Below the pieces are notes generated by a model that was not told the DNA's origin, did not search any database, and was given only the letters and a program-made list of their open reading frames with translations. Below are positions 28,354 to 36,516 of a DNA stretch of 64,000 nucleotides, one piece after another. A program made the position numbers and the translations under genes. Numbering within the stretch: position 1 is the stretch's first letter; each line of letters opens with the position of its first letter. This stretch comes from Calothrix sp. NIES-2098 (GTDB lineage: Bacteria > Cyanobacteriota > Cyanobacteriia > Cyanobacteriales > Nostocaceae), in NCBI GenBank assembly GCA_002368175.1, contig AP018172.1, positions 1,982,001 to 2,046,000 on the forward strand. Direction: 5' to 3'.

Positions 28354-29253
28354 TTATTGCTCAGAAATGCATAGCTTCTTTTCTATTATCCAACTTGTCA
28401 AAAGATTTTGGTAAGCTAGCGATCGCTCTGCAAAAAATAAATGCCCCATACCCTGCAATACAATTAGTTCAGCGTCAGGAATTTGGCTAGCAAGAAATTT
28501 TGCGTGTGCAAGAGGGATAATTGGATCGCGATCGCCACTCAAAATCAAAGTAGGCGCTTGAATCTTGGGTAACAGAGAACTAATATCCATATTTGCGAAC
28601 CACTCAAACAAGTCAACAATATTGTTGAGATTGTGTTTGATGACATCTGGATACACTGCGTCCACTGTTGTTTGTAGGGTAGGCGCATTCCAATAAGCTG
28701 CGCGATCGCCTGCGTTCATACTACACCCCAACTTGTAGCTAGTTTGATTGAGCATCAACGCTTTGCAGAGAATTTTACAAACTAACTTACCCATTGCACC
28801 ATTGTGAGTTAACCTCTGCAACCATCCCAAAAAACCTTGCCATTGTGCTTGAGAAAAACCAGAAATACAGAAAACACCTTTGATTTGTTCGGGAAAATTA
28901 GCCGCGAGATTTAAAGCCGCAAACCCACCTGTTGAGTATCCCACTAAAGCCACTGGTTGCTTACCTACCAACTTATGAATTGCACTCATGAGGATATCGG
29001 CTAGCATATCTGCTGTTAATAACTCAGGTTGATAGAAGTCGGGATAATGACCGGGTAAACTCAGAGAATACCAAGGTAGATTATCTCTAATTATGGCTGG
29101 TAAGTTGGCTATCCAAAAATTAGCAGACAGCGTTATTCCATGTAGAAAAATAATTGGTATTCCTGGTTGATTTTGATTTGCACCTAGCGCTGTTAACCTA
29201 TGTTCGCCAACTTCAATGTACTGTGACATAGGACGTAATATTATGACCGCCAA
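28354..29253 (-). CDS. Alpha/beta hydrolase
   Basis: Up to 299 residues of alpha/beta hydrolase fold: oxyanion region FLHGITLSANFW (36-47), nucleophile elbow GYSTGG (Ser107), acid loop SGDRDPIIP (about 240) and His in GMGHLFF (about 272). The triad is complete, so ester, thioester or lactone hydrolysis is likely. Start may be ATG 29253 or Met9 at 29229 (MSQYIEVGEH), which gives a more typical N-terminus. It sits in the fatty-acid-modifying cluster and may release a product from the ACP or hydrolyse an ester made by the monooxygenase; that is inference. The palindromic repeat at 29267 separates it from the preceding gene. Confidence 0.9.
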   Translation of the reverse strand: MAVIILRPMSQYIEVGEHRLTALGANQNQPGIPIIFLHGITLSANFWIANLPAIIRDNLPWYSLSLPGHYPDFYQPELLTADMLADILMSAIHKLVGKQPVALVGYSTGGFAALNLAANFPEQIKGVFCISGFSQAQWQGFLGWLQRLTHNGAMGKLVCKILCKALMLNQTSYKLGCSMNAGDRAAYWNAPTLQTTVDAVYPDVIKHNLNNIVDLFEWFANMDISSLLPKIQAPTLILSGDRDPIIPLAHAKFLASQIPDAELIVLQGMGHLFFAERSLAYQNLLTSWIIEKKLCISEQ

Positions 29254-29266
29254 ATTACTTATGATA

Positions 29267-29343
29267 TGTCATTGCGAGCGCAACGAAGTGGAGTGAAGCA
29301 ATCACAAGGACTCTGCGATTGCTTCACTTCGTTCGCAATGACA
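29267..29343. repeat. Palindromic REP-like element
   Basis: A long imperfect inverted repeat: left arm TGTCATTGCGAGCGCAACG..., right arm ...CGTTCGCAATGACA, with GAAGCAATC / GATTGCTTC inside. It lies between the hydrolase and lipocalin genes, and its right arm contains the last codons and stop (29324-29326) of the lipocalin-like gene. Confidence 0.85.
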
Positions 29344-29815
29344 ATTCTTTAACTGGATATGATGTAACTAATTCTTTTTCTGGCTTTATGTCACTTACAC
29401 GCTGCCAAATTAAGCTACCAACAATCTCAATACCATTTACTAGTATAGGATGTGTACTTAGAGTCAATAAATCGTCATTTAATTGTAAAAATCGGACTTG
29501 ATTTGCACCTACCCAGTTCGGGAAAAAACTCACTTCTACATGATGAACAACTCGATTATCTTGAATTTCATAAGTTCCACAATAGGAAACATAACTATCA
29601 GCCGCAGTCACTTTTTCTTCCACAGTACCCGCCGCAATATCTCCAGCTTGAAATAGAGGACGGTTCGCTTTCATCATTGCTACTGAAACATAGCCATTAT
29701 CTGTATAAATAATGTAGCCACTGGGGTTGTCTCCTAAAGGATAAAAAACTTGCCCATTTGCAGTTCTAGTTTCACAGCTAAGAAGTTTCCAAGTACCTAC
29801 CAGATTATTTGTCAC
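29324..29815 (-). CDS. Lipocalin-like domain protein
   Basis: 163 residues of a small beta-barrel, lipocalin-like family: LVGTWKLLSCE (5-15), YIIYTDNGYVSVAMM, and repeated short strands ending in LIWQRV. Such proteins often accompany tailoring enzymes and may bind or cyclise hydrophobic substrates. It has no signal peptide, so it is cytoplasmic. The last five codons and the stop come from a palindromic repeat (29267-29343), which has probably replaced the native C-terminus. It is in the same orientation as the surrounding lipid genes. Exact function is unknown. Confidence 0.8.
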   Translation of the reverse strand: MTNNLVGTWKLLSCETRTANGQVFYPLGDNPSGYIIYTDNGYVSVAMMKANRPLFQAGDIAAGTVEEKVTAADSYVSYCGTYEIQDNRVVHHVEVSFFPNWVGANQVRFLQLNDDLLTLSTHPILVNGIEIVGSLIWQRVSDIKPEKELVTSYPVKELSLRTK

Positions 29816-29870
29816 TTTGTTGAATATCCTATTTGCTAATTCTGTTTGATGAGTGAAAGCCTGTTAACTT

Positions 29871-30755
29871 TTAATCAATGCGGCGAAAAGTTAACCGTAA
29901 AAGTAATAAATCTCCAGTTAAAAAGCCTAGAAGTGCCAGATACAGATAACGTTCGTAGCGCTCAAAAACAGTTTTGCCAACCAAATTGATGATTTCTGTA
30001 CGTTTGCTTCTGAAGTTAGTTAACCATGCTTGGAGAGTGCGGACATAATCCATGCGATCGTTACGAACTGAAACTACTTCAAAAATACCTTCTGCGGCGG
30101 CGGTAATTTCTGTAAGTCGCGGAGAATCAGATTCGGGAAATATTTCTTGATTGGCAAACTGCGCGCCTAAACTTTTTTGTACTTCTTCTGGTTTTCTCTT
30201 CCCATAGGCGATAGTTTGAATGGATATCGAACCGCCTGGATTTAACCATTCATGACAGCGACTAAAGAAGGTACGATAAACATCAATTTTTTCCTGGCTA
30301 GATAATTCTGGTTTGACAAAATGTTCAAAAGCACCAATAGAAATAATTGCATCAAAAGGCTCTTTTGGTGAGTAGTTTAACCAGCTTTCGAGATTAACTT
30401 CAATTTGCGGATGCTTGTTAGCAGAAATCCAATTTTTTTGAGCTTCACTTAATGTTAGTCCTACAGCTTGCTCAACTCCATGCACATCTACTAAACGTTT
30501 GAGTACTGTTCCCCAACCACAACCGATATCTAAAACTCGCTTGGCATTTTTGGCTTTGGCTTGATTAATATGAAAATCAACTTTTCTAATTTGAGCTAAT
30601 TCCAGCGCTTCTTCTGGTTCGCCTTCATCCCAGATAGCACAAGAATAAGTCATAGTACTATCTAACCAAAGTTGATAAAAATCATTTCCAACATCGTAAT
30701 GGTGTTGTATTGCTTCATGCGAAGCGCCAGGAGTCAAAGTTTTTGCAGTAGTCAT
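29871..30755 (-). CDS. CFA synthase-like SAM-dependent methyltransferase
   Basis: 294 residues. N-terminal IQHHYDVGNDFYQLWLD (16-32) and the SAM motif VLDIGCGWG (74-82) are typical of the cyclopropane-fatty-acid synthase/mycolate methyltransferase family, which alkylates double bonds of acyl chains. GAFEHF, the acidic loop of these enzymes, is also visible. It is shorter than E. coli Cfa, lacking that protein's N-terminal domain. Lying next to the ACP gene and two desaturase genes, it probably modifies an unsaturated acyl-ACP or lipid. It is 39 nt after the ACP gene and likely co-transcribed with it. Confidence 0.9.
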   Translation of the reverse strand: MTTAKTLTPGASHEAIQHHYDVGNDFYQLWLDSTMTYSCAIWDEGEPEEALELAQIRKVDFHINQAKAKNAKRVLDIGCGWGTVLKRLVDVHGVEQAVGLTLSEAQKNWISANKHPQIEVNLESWLNYSPKEPFDAIISIGAFEHFVKPELSSQEKIDVYRTFFSRCHEWLNPGGSISIQTIAYGKRKPEEVQKSLGAQFANQEIFPESDSPRLTEITAAAEGIFEVVSVRNDRMDYVRTLQAWLTNFRSKRTEIINLVGKTVFERYERYLYLALLGFLTGDLLLLRLTFRRID

Positions 30756-30794
30756 AACGTTTGTTGTTATTAATTAATATTTGTAGACAAAAAT

Positions 30795-31112
30795 CTAAAG
30801 AGCAATTTCAAGTTTTGTTATACCTGATGCTAAACGTTGCGATAAAACTTCGACACTAGGCAAGTCATATAATAAAGTAGGTGATAAATCTTGTCCGGTT
30901 AAACTTTCTAAATGGGAAATCAAACTAACTGATGATAATGAATCTAAACCATATTCATTAAAACGAGCTTTAACATTAACTTGATGTGGCTCAACTTCTA
31001 AAAGTTCGGCAATGTAAGCAACTATAGATTCTTGAATTACTTCTGCACTCAGAGTATTTTGTTGCGATTCTAATGAATTATTGGCGATCGTGCTGGTGAG
31101 TTCCATCTTCAA
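30795..31112 (-). CDS. Acyl carrier protein
   Basis: 105 residues with the phosphopantetheine attachment motif YGLDSLSS (Ser58) and a helical ACP fold (SVSLISHLES, LLYDLPSVEVL). It should carry the acyl chain activated by the acyl-AMP ligase at 33404. Start ATG 31112 or Met3 at 31106. It has its own promoter: the direct-repeat box with a -10 element ends 40 nt upstream, and a terminator separates it from the desaturase gene before it. It heads the second transcription unit of the cluster (ACP, methyltransferase, lipocalin-like, hydrolase, monooxygenase). Confidence 0.93.
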   Translation of the reverse strand: MKMELTSTIANNSLESQQNTLSAEVIQESIVAYIAELLEVEPHQVNVKARFNEYGLDSLSSVSLISHLESLTGQDLSPTLLYDLPSVEVLSQRLASGITKLEIAL

Positions 31113-31152
31113 AACCTTATTGAGTACGAGTTGAATTGCTTTGATACTTTAC

Positions 31153-31187
31153 AGATTAGTGATAAATCGGGGAGAACTAGGGGAGAA
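31153..31187 (-). promoter_or_regulatory. Direct-repeat promoter box, copy 1 (ACP gene)
   Basis: On the minus strand: two TTCTCCCC half-sites separated by TAG (perfect copies), then GATT, 6 nt, and the -10 element TAATCT at 31158-31153. The box ends 52 nt before the ACP start. The bases after the -10 match those of copy 5 (TAATCT, purine, TAAA, purine, TATC). Confidence 0.82.
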
Positions 31188-31263
31188 TAATAGCATCTGT
31201 AAATTTTAGATTTGGATTATAACTAATCTTCTTCAGGCTAAAAGCCAAAAGCTAAACAAACAA

Positions 31264-31281
31264 AGCCCACTTTTGTGGGCT
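31264..31281 (-). terminator. Intrinsic terminator of the desaturase operon
   Basis: AGCCCAC / GTGGGCT 7-bp stem with a 4-nt loop. On the minus strand it is followed by TTGTTTGTTT, a T-rich tract, 54 nt after the desaturase stop codon. It separates the two transcription units of the lipid cluster. Confidence 0.8.
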
Positions 31282-31334
31282 AAATGTGAAGAATGATTGT
31301 TATAGCTCTGATTCCTGAATTCTGCTGTATATCA

Positions 31335-32168
31335 TCAATCAAAAGCCTGAGAATTCCATAAACGCCGCCAAGCTTCTGTAATTGTTAACTGGTTATAGTC
31401 TTGTGGAAAGTGCTTTTTCAGCAAATCGCTAACTAATGGATAGTAAGAAGGATGCATTGCTGGAAATAGATGATGTTCGGTGTGATAAGAGAAATTGTTA
31501 TGAATCAAATTAAAGAAGGGAGGTACTATTACAGATGTAGTACCTTGTACAGAATTATTTTGCGCTTTTACTGGATTGAGGAAATGATTTGTCGCTACAT
31601 AAATAACTTCAATCATTGAAGCCATCAATATAGGTAATATACCAACAAATAAATACTTTAACCAGTTACATTGAACGGCTACAAAAATTATAGTCTGGAT
31701 TAAAATGATAATGCTGGTTTCAATAATAATCGAGAATTTTTCTTTGAAAGTATATGGTACTTGATAAGGAACTATATAAAGCTTGCTTTTTGGTGAGATA
31801 AAAACAGCTATGAAATTACGCAAGATGTAAAAGACAAAGTGAATATAGGCGAAAGGATTAATGAATCTAATTAGTAATTTGTTTTTTTGGGGATAGAATA
31901 TCCAAGTATAAATCGATTTAATGAGAGTTTTTTCTGAGGCTAACCATCGCCGATCGGGGTCTTTGAATGTTGCAGCATTAAGATGATGCGTTCGATGATG
32001 GATGTGTATCCACATCGTTAGAGGGATAAAATTTATTCCCCAAATTAAGACTTCTAGAAAATGTCTCTGCCAAGATTTTGTGATAACTGAGCCATGACTC
32101 AAATCGTGAGCAAAAAATACAAAACAAGGCAAGATATTTCCTACTATTAAACTTGCCAGCACAAACAT
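31335..32168 (-). CDS. Membrane fatty acid desaturase, downstream part after an in-frame stop
   Basis: 277 residues from ATG 32168. It contains all three di-iron His clusters of the FA_desaturase family: HDLSHG, HHRTHH and HTEHHLFP, plus membrane segments. The same frame is open upstream for 60 codons to an ATG at 32348, broken only by one TAA at 32186-32184. If translation starts at 32168, the enzyme lacks its N-terminal 60 residues including a membrane helix, so it may be inactive or reduced. It follows the delta-9-type desaturase gene in the same operon. Regioselectivity cannot be told from sequence. Confidence 0.8.
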   Translation of the reverse strand: MFVLASLIVGNILPCFVFFAHDLSHGSVITKSWQRHFLEVLIWGINFIPLTMWIHIHHRTHHLNAATFKDPDRRWLASEKTLIKSIYTWIFYPQKNKLLIRFINPFAYIHFVFYILRNFIAVFISPKSKLYIVPYQVPYTFKEKFSIIIETSIIILIQTIIFVAVQCNWLKYLFVGILPILMASMIEVIYVATNHFLNPVKAQNNSVQGTTSVIVPPFFNLIHNNFSYHTEHHLFPAMHPSYYPLVSDLLKKHFPQDYNQLTITEAWRRLWNSQAFD

Positions 32169-32186
32169 CCAAATACTATCATATTA

Positions 32187-32348
32187 GCGTGTTAGTGTAA
32201 TTGCTGAGATAAATATCGAAAAACTAATTAAAAAATACCACAGATAACTTGGCTTTTTTTGAAAAGCTTCTTTAGGTAAAAAAGGACGGATAGTTTGAAT
32301 ATAGTATTGATCTGTAAGTAATGATGGTTTTTGCTCTGTAATGTTCAT
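32187..32348 (-). pseudogene. N-terminal fragment of the same desaturase, upstream of the in-frame TAA
   Basis: 54 codons from ATG 32348 (begins MNITEQKPSLLTDQYY) encode a plausible desaturase N-terminus, including PSYLWYFLISFSIFISAIT, a membrane helix. The TAA at 32186-32184 ends it, and the frame resumes at once as YDSIWMFVLAS and continues into the histidine-box part with no frameshift. A single base change (for example TAA from CAA or TAC/TAT) would restore one 337-residue desaturase. Recent nonsense mutation or a sequencing error are both possible. Confidence 0.75.
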
Positions 32349-32408
32349 AAGTTTTATATAGATTAACTCTTCAAGAACACGAATGATGCTGGAAATACGC
32401 TGATTTAT

Positions 32409-33377
32409 CTACAGCGATCGCACGCTTTTCGATTGCATCATTTCCGGTGTAGGTTGATTGACATCCCAAGCTAAACCGAGACTTTGCAATGCCACAATTA
32501 CCCAATAGCCAATATCAATCTGCCACCATTGCAAGCCAAACTTAGCTGAGTTTTGAAAAGCGTGATGGTTGTTGTGCCAAGATTCGCCAAAGGTAGGTAA
32601 AGCCAGCCACAGATTATTTGTACTTTTTTCTTTGGTATCAAAAGCACGAGTACCGAAAAGATGGCAAATAGAGTTAATGCACCAAGTCGTTTGCTGTCCT
32701 AAATACAGGCGAATGACTCCACCCCACAGAAAACCATACCAAGTACCAATCCAATTTCCAGTAAGAATAAAAGCTACAACCGCCGGGAAAACTAACCCCA
32801 AAATCACCCAAACAAAATACAGTTGGTTAAGCTTGCAAATTGTCTTGTCTCGCAGCAGTTCCGGTGCATAGTAAAGTGGGTTGGGGTAATCGTACTCAAC
32901 TTTCCACCACAGATGAGCGTGCCAAAATCCGTAAAGCTGATTTCTCCAGCCTGTACCGTGTAAATGCGGGGAATGGGTATCTCCAACCTCATCACTATAG
33001 CGATGGTGGTGTCTGTGGTTGGCTACCCAAGAAAGCACAGGGCCTTCCGCACCTGTGGAACCGAGAATTACTAGCAAAATCCGAACAATTGGATGAGCTT
33101 GAAAAGCACGGTGGGTAAAGTAGCGGTGATAGCCAACGGTAATTCCTACAGAAGTGAGAAACCACATCCCCAGAAAAACAGCGATATCAACTACCCCGAT
33201 TGGCTTGCCCCATAAACAGGCGATCGCTAAAATAAACCCAACAAAAGGTAGAACATCACACAATAAAAAATGCCGTTTTTGCAACAACTTAATGTAGCTG
33301 TTGCTCATGGTTCTCTTTTTTAATAAATCAGTAGCACGATTAATTGATGCGGATTCAACGCTAACAGTGGTTTCCAT
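32409..33377 (-). CDS. Acyl-CoA/acyl-lipid delta-9-type desaturase
   Basis: 322 residues from ATG 33377. Three His boxes: GYHRYFTHRAF (H-x4-H), ANHRHHHRYSD (HRHHH region) and SWHNNHHAF, with four membrane segments (about residues 40-60, 65-85, 160-205). This is the DesC/OLE1-type family that places the first double bond in a saturated acyl chain. The frame extends further upstream, but that would overlap the acyl-AMP ligase gene; 33377 leaves a 26-nt gap, and 33308 (MSNSYIK) is another possible start. It is third gene of the COQ4-like/ligase/desaturase operon. Confidence 0.9.
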   Translation of the reverse strand: METTVSVESASINRATDLLKKRTMSNSYIKLLQKRHFLLCDVLPFVGFILAIACLWGKPIGVVDIAVFLGMWFLTSVGITVGYHRYFTHRAFQAHPIVRILLVILGSTGAEGPVLSWVANHRHHHRYSDEVGDTHSPHLHGTGWRNQLYGFWHAHLWWKVEYDYPNPLYYAPELLRDKTICKLNQLYFVWVILGLVFPAVVAFILTGNWIGTWYGFLWGGVIRLYLGQQTTWCINSICHLFGTRAFDTKEKSTNNLWLALPTFGESWHNNHHAFQNSAKFGLQWWQIDIGYWVIVALQSLGLAWDVNQPTPEMMQSKSVRSL

Positions 33378-33403
33378 ATTCCAAACTTTAATAACTGATG
33401 CGA

Positions 33404-35170
33404 TTACGCAGATAAAAGATGGTTCACCCTTTGACTCTGCTCTAAATTTGGCAAAATCTCTAATTTTTGAGCTAAAAACTGTTCTCGGCAAGCATAGCGC
33501 TGGACTTTACCACTAGAAGTTTTCGGGAGAGTGGCTGTTTTAATCAACGCTACAGTATGAATCTGTAACTCATGCTGTTGTAAAACCGCTTGCCGAATTT
33601 TCCCCACGACTTCTGCAACGTTGAGGTGACGCAGGTATTGGCGCTCAACTTCTTGCACAATTACTAGCCGCACTAGATTTTCACGTTCAATGGTAAAAGC
33701 CGCACCACCGCCAACTCTCAGGGAAGGGTGAGCTTGAGCAACCGTTAATTCGATATCGTGGGGATAATAATTGCGTCCCCGAATAATGATTAAATCTTTG
33801 AGACGGCCTGTAACGAATAGTTCGCCTTGATGTAAAAAGCCTAAATCTCCCGTCCTTAAAAATGGCCCTTGTTGGCTATCTGCCAAGTATGCGTGGAAAT
33901 AATCTTTTGTTGCTTCGGGATTATCCCAATATCCTTGCGCCACACTAGCACCAGACACCCAAATTTCCCCAACTTCATTGGGCGAACATGGAGTTAAGGT
34001 TTCTGGATTGACAATGACAACTTGTAGATTTGCTAAACTTTGCCCACAACTCACAAGATTTTGGCTATCAAGATGATTGTCGCTAGGAATCACTTGATGC
34101 TGTTTTAAAGCGTTTTCCTCTACCTTTTCTACAATTGGTAAAGCAGTTTTATCTCCCCCAGCAATAATTAAGGTGGTTTCAGCCATCCCATAGCAGGGAT
34201 AAAATGCTTCGCGACGGAAGCCACAAGGCGCAAATAGAGTAGCAAACTGCTCCATTGTTTCCGCACGCACGGGTTCCGCACCATTAAAAGCAACTTCCCA
34301 ACTGCTCAAATCGAGAGTGGCGCGTTGTTCTGGGGTAATTTTACGCACACATAAATCATAAGCAAAGTTAGGGCCGCCACTGGTAGTTGCTTGGTAACGC
34401 GAAATCGCTTGCAACCAGTAAAAAGGCTTTTGTAAGAAAATCATCGGCGGCATGAGGAAGACGGGAAAACCACCGTAAAGCGGTTGTAAGATACCGCCAA
34501 TCAAGCCCATGTCATGATAGGCAGGTAGCCAAATTACACCCCGACTCTCTGGAGAATGCTGAAACGATTGATAAATTAAAGAGGAATTGTGCAGTAAATT
34601 AGCGTGGCTGATCGTCACACCTTTTGGTGTGGAGGTGGAGCCGGAAGTGTACTGTAGGAAGGCGAGGCTATCACTACTAACTTCGACTCGTCGCCAATCC
34701 TGCGCCCAGTTTTGATTTAGATTATCGGTAGCTTGCCATTGTAGCGATCGCAAATCGGCAAACTCTTGCAACTGTGGCTGAACCAGGGCTAAAACTGCTT
34801 GAGTTGTGAGTGCAATCTTAGCTTGAGCATTAGCTGCGATCGCTTGGAGTCGTGAAATAGATTGATTGGGACGGGGAGGATAAGCCGGAACCGCAACTGC
34901 GCCTGCATACAAACAGCCAAAAAAAGCGGCAGCAAAATCTAATCCCGGCGGATAAAGTAATAAAACTCGCTCTTGAAAGGCTTTTTGACTTTGCAAATAT
35001 GCTGCGATCGCCTGCGCTTTTTGATGTAATTCCCTATATGTAAAACTGCTATCTGCGGTAATCCCATCTGCAAGGAAGGTATAAGCTGTTTGCTGCGGCT
35101 GATGGCTGGCTCGATACTCCAACAGATCTACCAAAGTAGTTACGCTCGCATCTATTGGTATATGTCTCAT
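33404..35170 (-). CDS. Fatty acyl-AMP ligase (FAAL)
   Basis: 588 residues of the adenylate-forming family. P-loop YTSGSTSTPKG (174-184), GMAETTLII (A5), LRTGDLGFL (A7), GRLKDLIIIRGRNYYPHDIE-type A8 hinge, and the C-terminal KTSSGKVQR Lys (A10). The NYYPHDIE form of the hinge and the length fit FAALs, which activate a fatty acid as acyl-AMP and pass it to an ACP rather than CoA. The ACP at 30795 is the likely acceptor. Its start codon overlaps the stop of the COQ4-like gene (ATGA), so translation is coupled. Confidence 0.92.
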   Translation of the reverse strand: MRHIPIDASVTTLVDLLEYRASHQPQQTAYTFLADGITADSSFTYRELHQKAQAIAAYLQSQKAFQERVLLLYPPGLDFAAAFFGCLYAGAVAVPAYPPRPNQSISRLQAIAANAQAKIALTTQAVLALVQPQLQEFADLRSLQWQATDNLNQNWAQDWRRVEVSSDSLAFLQYTSGSTSTPKGVTISHANLLHNSSLIYQSFQHSPESRGVIWLPAYHDMGLIGGILQPLYGGFPVFLMPPMIFLQKPFYWLQAISRYQATTSGGPNFAYDLCVRKITPEQRATLDLSSWEVAFNGAEPVRAETMEQFATLFAPCGFRREAFYPCYGMAETTLIIAGGDKTALPIVEKVEENALKQHQVIPSDNHLDSQNLVSCGQSLANLQVVIVNPETLTPCSPNEVGEIWVSGASVAQGYWDNPEATKDYFHAYLADSQQGPFLRTGDLGFLHQGELFVTGRLKDLIIIRGRNYYPHDIELTVAQAHPSLRVGGGAAFTIERENLVRLVIVQEVERQYLRHLNVAEVVGKIRQAVLQQHELQIHTVALIKTATLPKTSSGKVQRYACREQFLAQKLEILPNLEQSQRVNHLLSA

Positions 35171-35907
35171 TTTACTCCTACCAATTCAGATTTAACAGTA
35201 ATTTCCTCACCCCGCCACTTAATAGCAGCTTCCAGTTCTGAACCTAAGTAGGGACGAATATTTAATTCAGCGCGGATTTCTTCTAAAGGTTTTTCCCATA
35301 AAGTATTCCAAGGAACGCCAAACAAAGGTTGTGCTTGTTGTCCCATAATCCAGCCACGCACAAAAGCTTCCATGTGCTGACTGCACAAATCCATATCTTC
35401 AATCGCAGTTTTGAGAAAATTTTTCGCCAGTAACACCACCCAAAACCGCGCCGGATAAAACTGAGTTAAAGAAAATGTTTCTACTTGAATTTCTCCGGCT
35501 TTGTCTGTATTGCTACCTGTAACTACGTGCCAAATATCATGAGTTTCCATCACATAATTGAACAAATATCTATAGGTATCTGACGTATGTTCGCGCACTG
35601 GCGGCGGAGTTAAGCCATTTCTCAGCATATGATCGGCGTAGATATAGCCCAAGGTGTTGGTAGGTAATTGATGGAGTTGCTGTAAATCAATCTTACCCAG
35701 GGACTTTTTTTCAGTCAGGGCAATTCTTCCCCTTTCGGTGCGCGAGAGAAACTGCACAATTTGATTGAGACTTTTGGGATCGATTGCCGCATCAGACAAA
35801 TTGCCACCAGCACCAAAAGAACCGTAAGGTAGTTGGACAATGCGCATGAAGCGATAGGCGAATATCAGCTTTTTTAGCTCTTTTTTGAGATTTTGTAGAA
35901 TTTGCAT
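35167..35907 (-). CDS. COQ4-family protein
   Basis: 246 residues with the full COQ4 signature H-D-x2-H-x11-E: His123, Asp124, His127 and Glu139 in THDIWHVVTG...GEIQVE. COQ4 proteins act in ubiquinone synthesis and bind zinc and a prenyl/lipid tail. Cyanobacteria make plastoquinone, and this copy is translationally coupled to an acyl-AMP ligase, so recruitment to handle a hydrophobic acyl intermediate is more likely. It is first gene of the operon; a direct-repeat box with a -10 element lies upstream. Family assignment is firm; role is inference. Confidence 0.88.
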   Translation of the reverse strand: MQILQNLKKELKKLIFAYRFMRIVQLPYGSFGAGGNLSDAAIDPKSLNQIVQFLSRTERGRIALTEKKSLGKIDLQQLHQLPTNTLGYIYADHMLRNGLTPPPVREHTSDTYRYLFNYVMETHDIWHVVTGSNTDKAGEIQVETFSLTQFYPARFWVVLLAKNFLKTAIEDMDLCSQHMEAFVRGWIMGQQAQPLFGVPWNTLWEKPLEEIRAELNIRPYLGSELEAAIKWRGEEITVKSELVGVK

Positions 35908-35940
35908 TTGATCGATCTCCCAGCGATGCTTGTGTTTTTT

Positions 35941-35975
35941 AAGTTAAAGAGCGATCGGGGAGAAGTAGGGGAGAA
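35941..35975 (-). promoter_or_regulatory. Direct-repeat promoter box, copy 2 (COQ4-like/FAAL operon)
   Basis: Minus strand: TTCTCCCC, TAC spacer, TTCTCCCC, then GATC, 6 nt, and the -10 element TAACTT at 35946-35941. Both half-sites are perfect. The box ends 45 nt before the COQ4-like start codon. Confidence 0.82.
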
Positions 35976-36105
35976 ATGAGAATCAGATGAGAAGAAGATG
36001 AAAGAGCTAGTCAGTATCGCATCTCATTCTCAGTTTCTTAGAGGATAAGGTGGCTAAGTGCGATTGCCATAGAGTTTTTTAACTACTTTTTAGACAAATA
36101 CACAC

Positions 36106-36136
36106 ACTTATATATTTATCTAGTAGTATATAAAGT
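36106..36136. promoter_or_regulatory. Possible PadR operator / core promoter of the padR gene
   Basis: ACTTATATA (36106-36114) and TATATAAAGT (36127-36136) form a near-perfect inverted repeat 22 nt before the PadR start. PadR proteins commonly repress their own promoter through such AT-rich dyads. AT-richness makes a chance match possible. Confidence 0.3.
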
Positions 36137-36158
36137 AGAAAGAGTTCAAACAGAAGTT

Positions 36159-36512
36159 ATGAGCAAAATTCGGGATGAAACAGATGGAATCAGGCTTTCC
36201 GCTTTGGAGGAGGATATCTTGACTCTCATGGGGACTCAAACAATGTATGGCCTTGAAATCCTGGATGGGTTAAATCAAGGTAGACCAATACCCATTGGAT
36301 TTGGTAGTTTGTATCCCACATTGAACAGGCTAGAAAAAAAGGGACTAGTTTCCTGGCAATGGGGAAGCGATCAGGATGAAACGGGAGGTGCGCGTCGTAA
36401 ATATTACATAGTAACTGGTTCCGGTCAGAGAGTGCTTCAAGAAGTACAAGACTATCGTTATCAATTAAGGATGCGTTCAATGACAGGTCAACCTGGTTTG
36501 GCAGGAGCGTGA
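36159..36512 (+). CDS. PadR family transcriptional regulator
   Basis: 117 residues, a short PadR winged helix: LSALEEDILTLMGTQTMYGLEILDGL (14-39), then GSLYPTLNRLEKKGLVSWQWG (recognition helix and wing) and ARRKYYIVTGSGQRVL. PadR proteins are usually ligand- or stress-responsive repressors. It is divergent from the COQ4-like/FAAL operon across 251 bp and is followed after 4 nt by a coiled-coil gene, with which it is probably co-translated. Confidence 0.92.
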   Translation: MSKIRDETDGIRLSALEEDILTLMGTQTMYGLEILDGLNQGRPIPIGFGSLYPTLNRLEKKGLVSWQWGSDQDETGGARRKYYIVTGSGQRVLQEVQDYRYQLRMRSMTGQPGLAGA

Positions 36513-36516
36513 GTCA

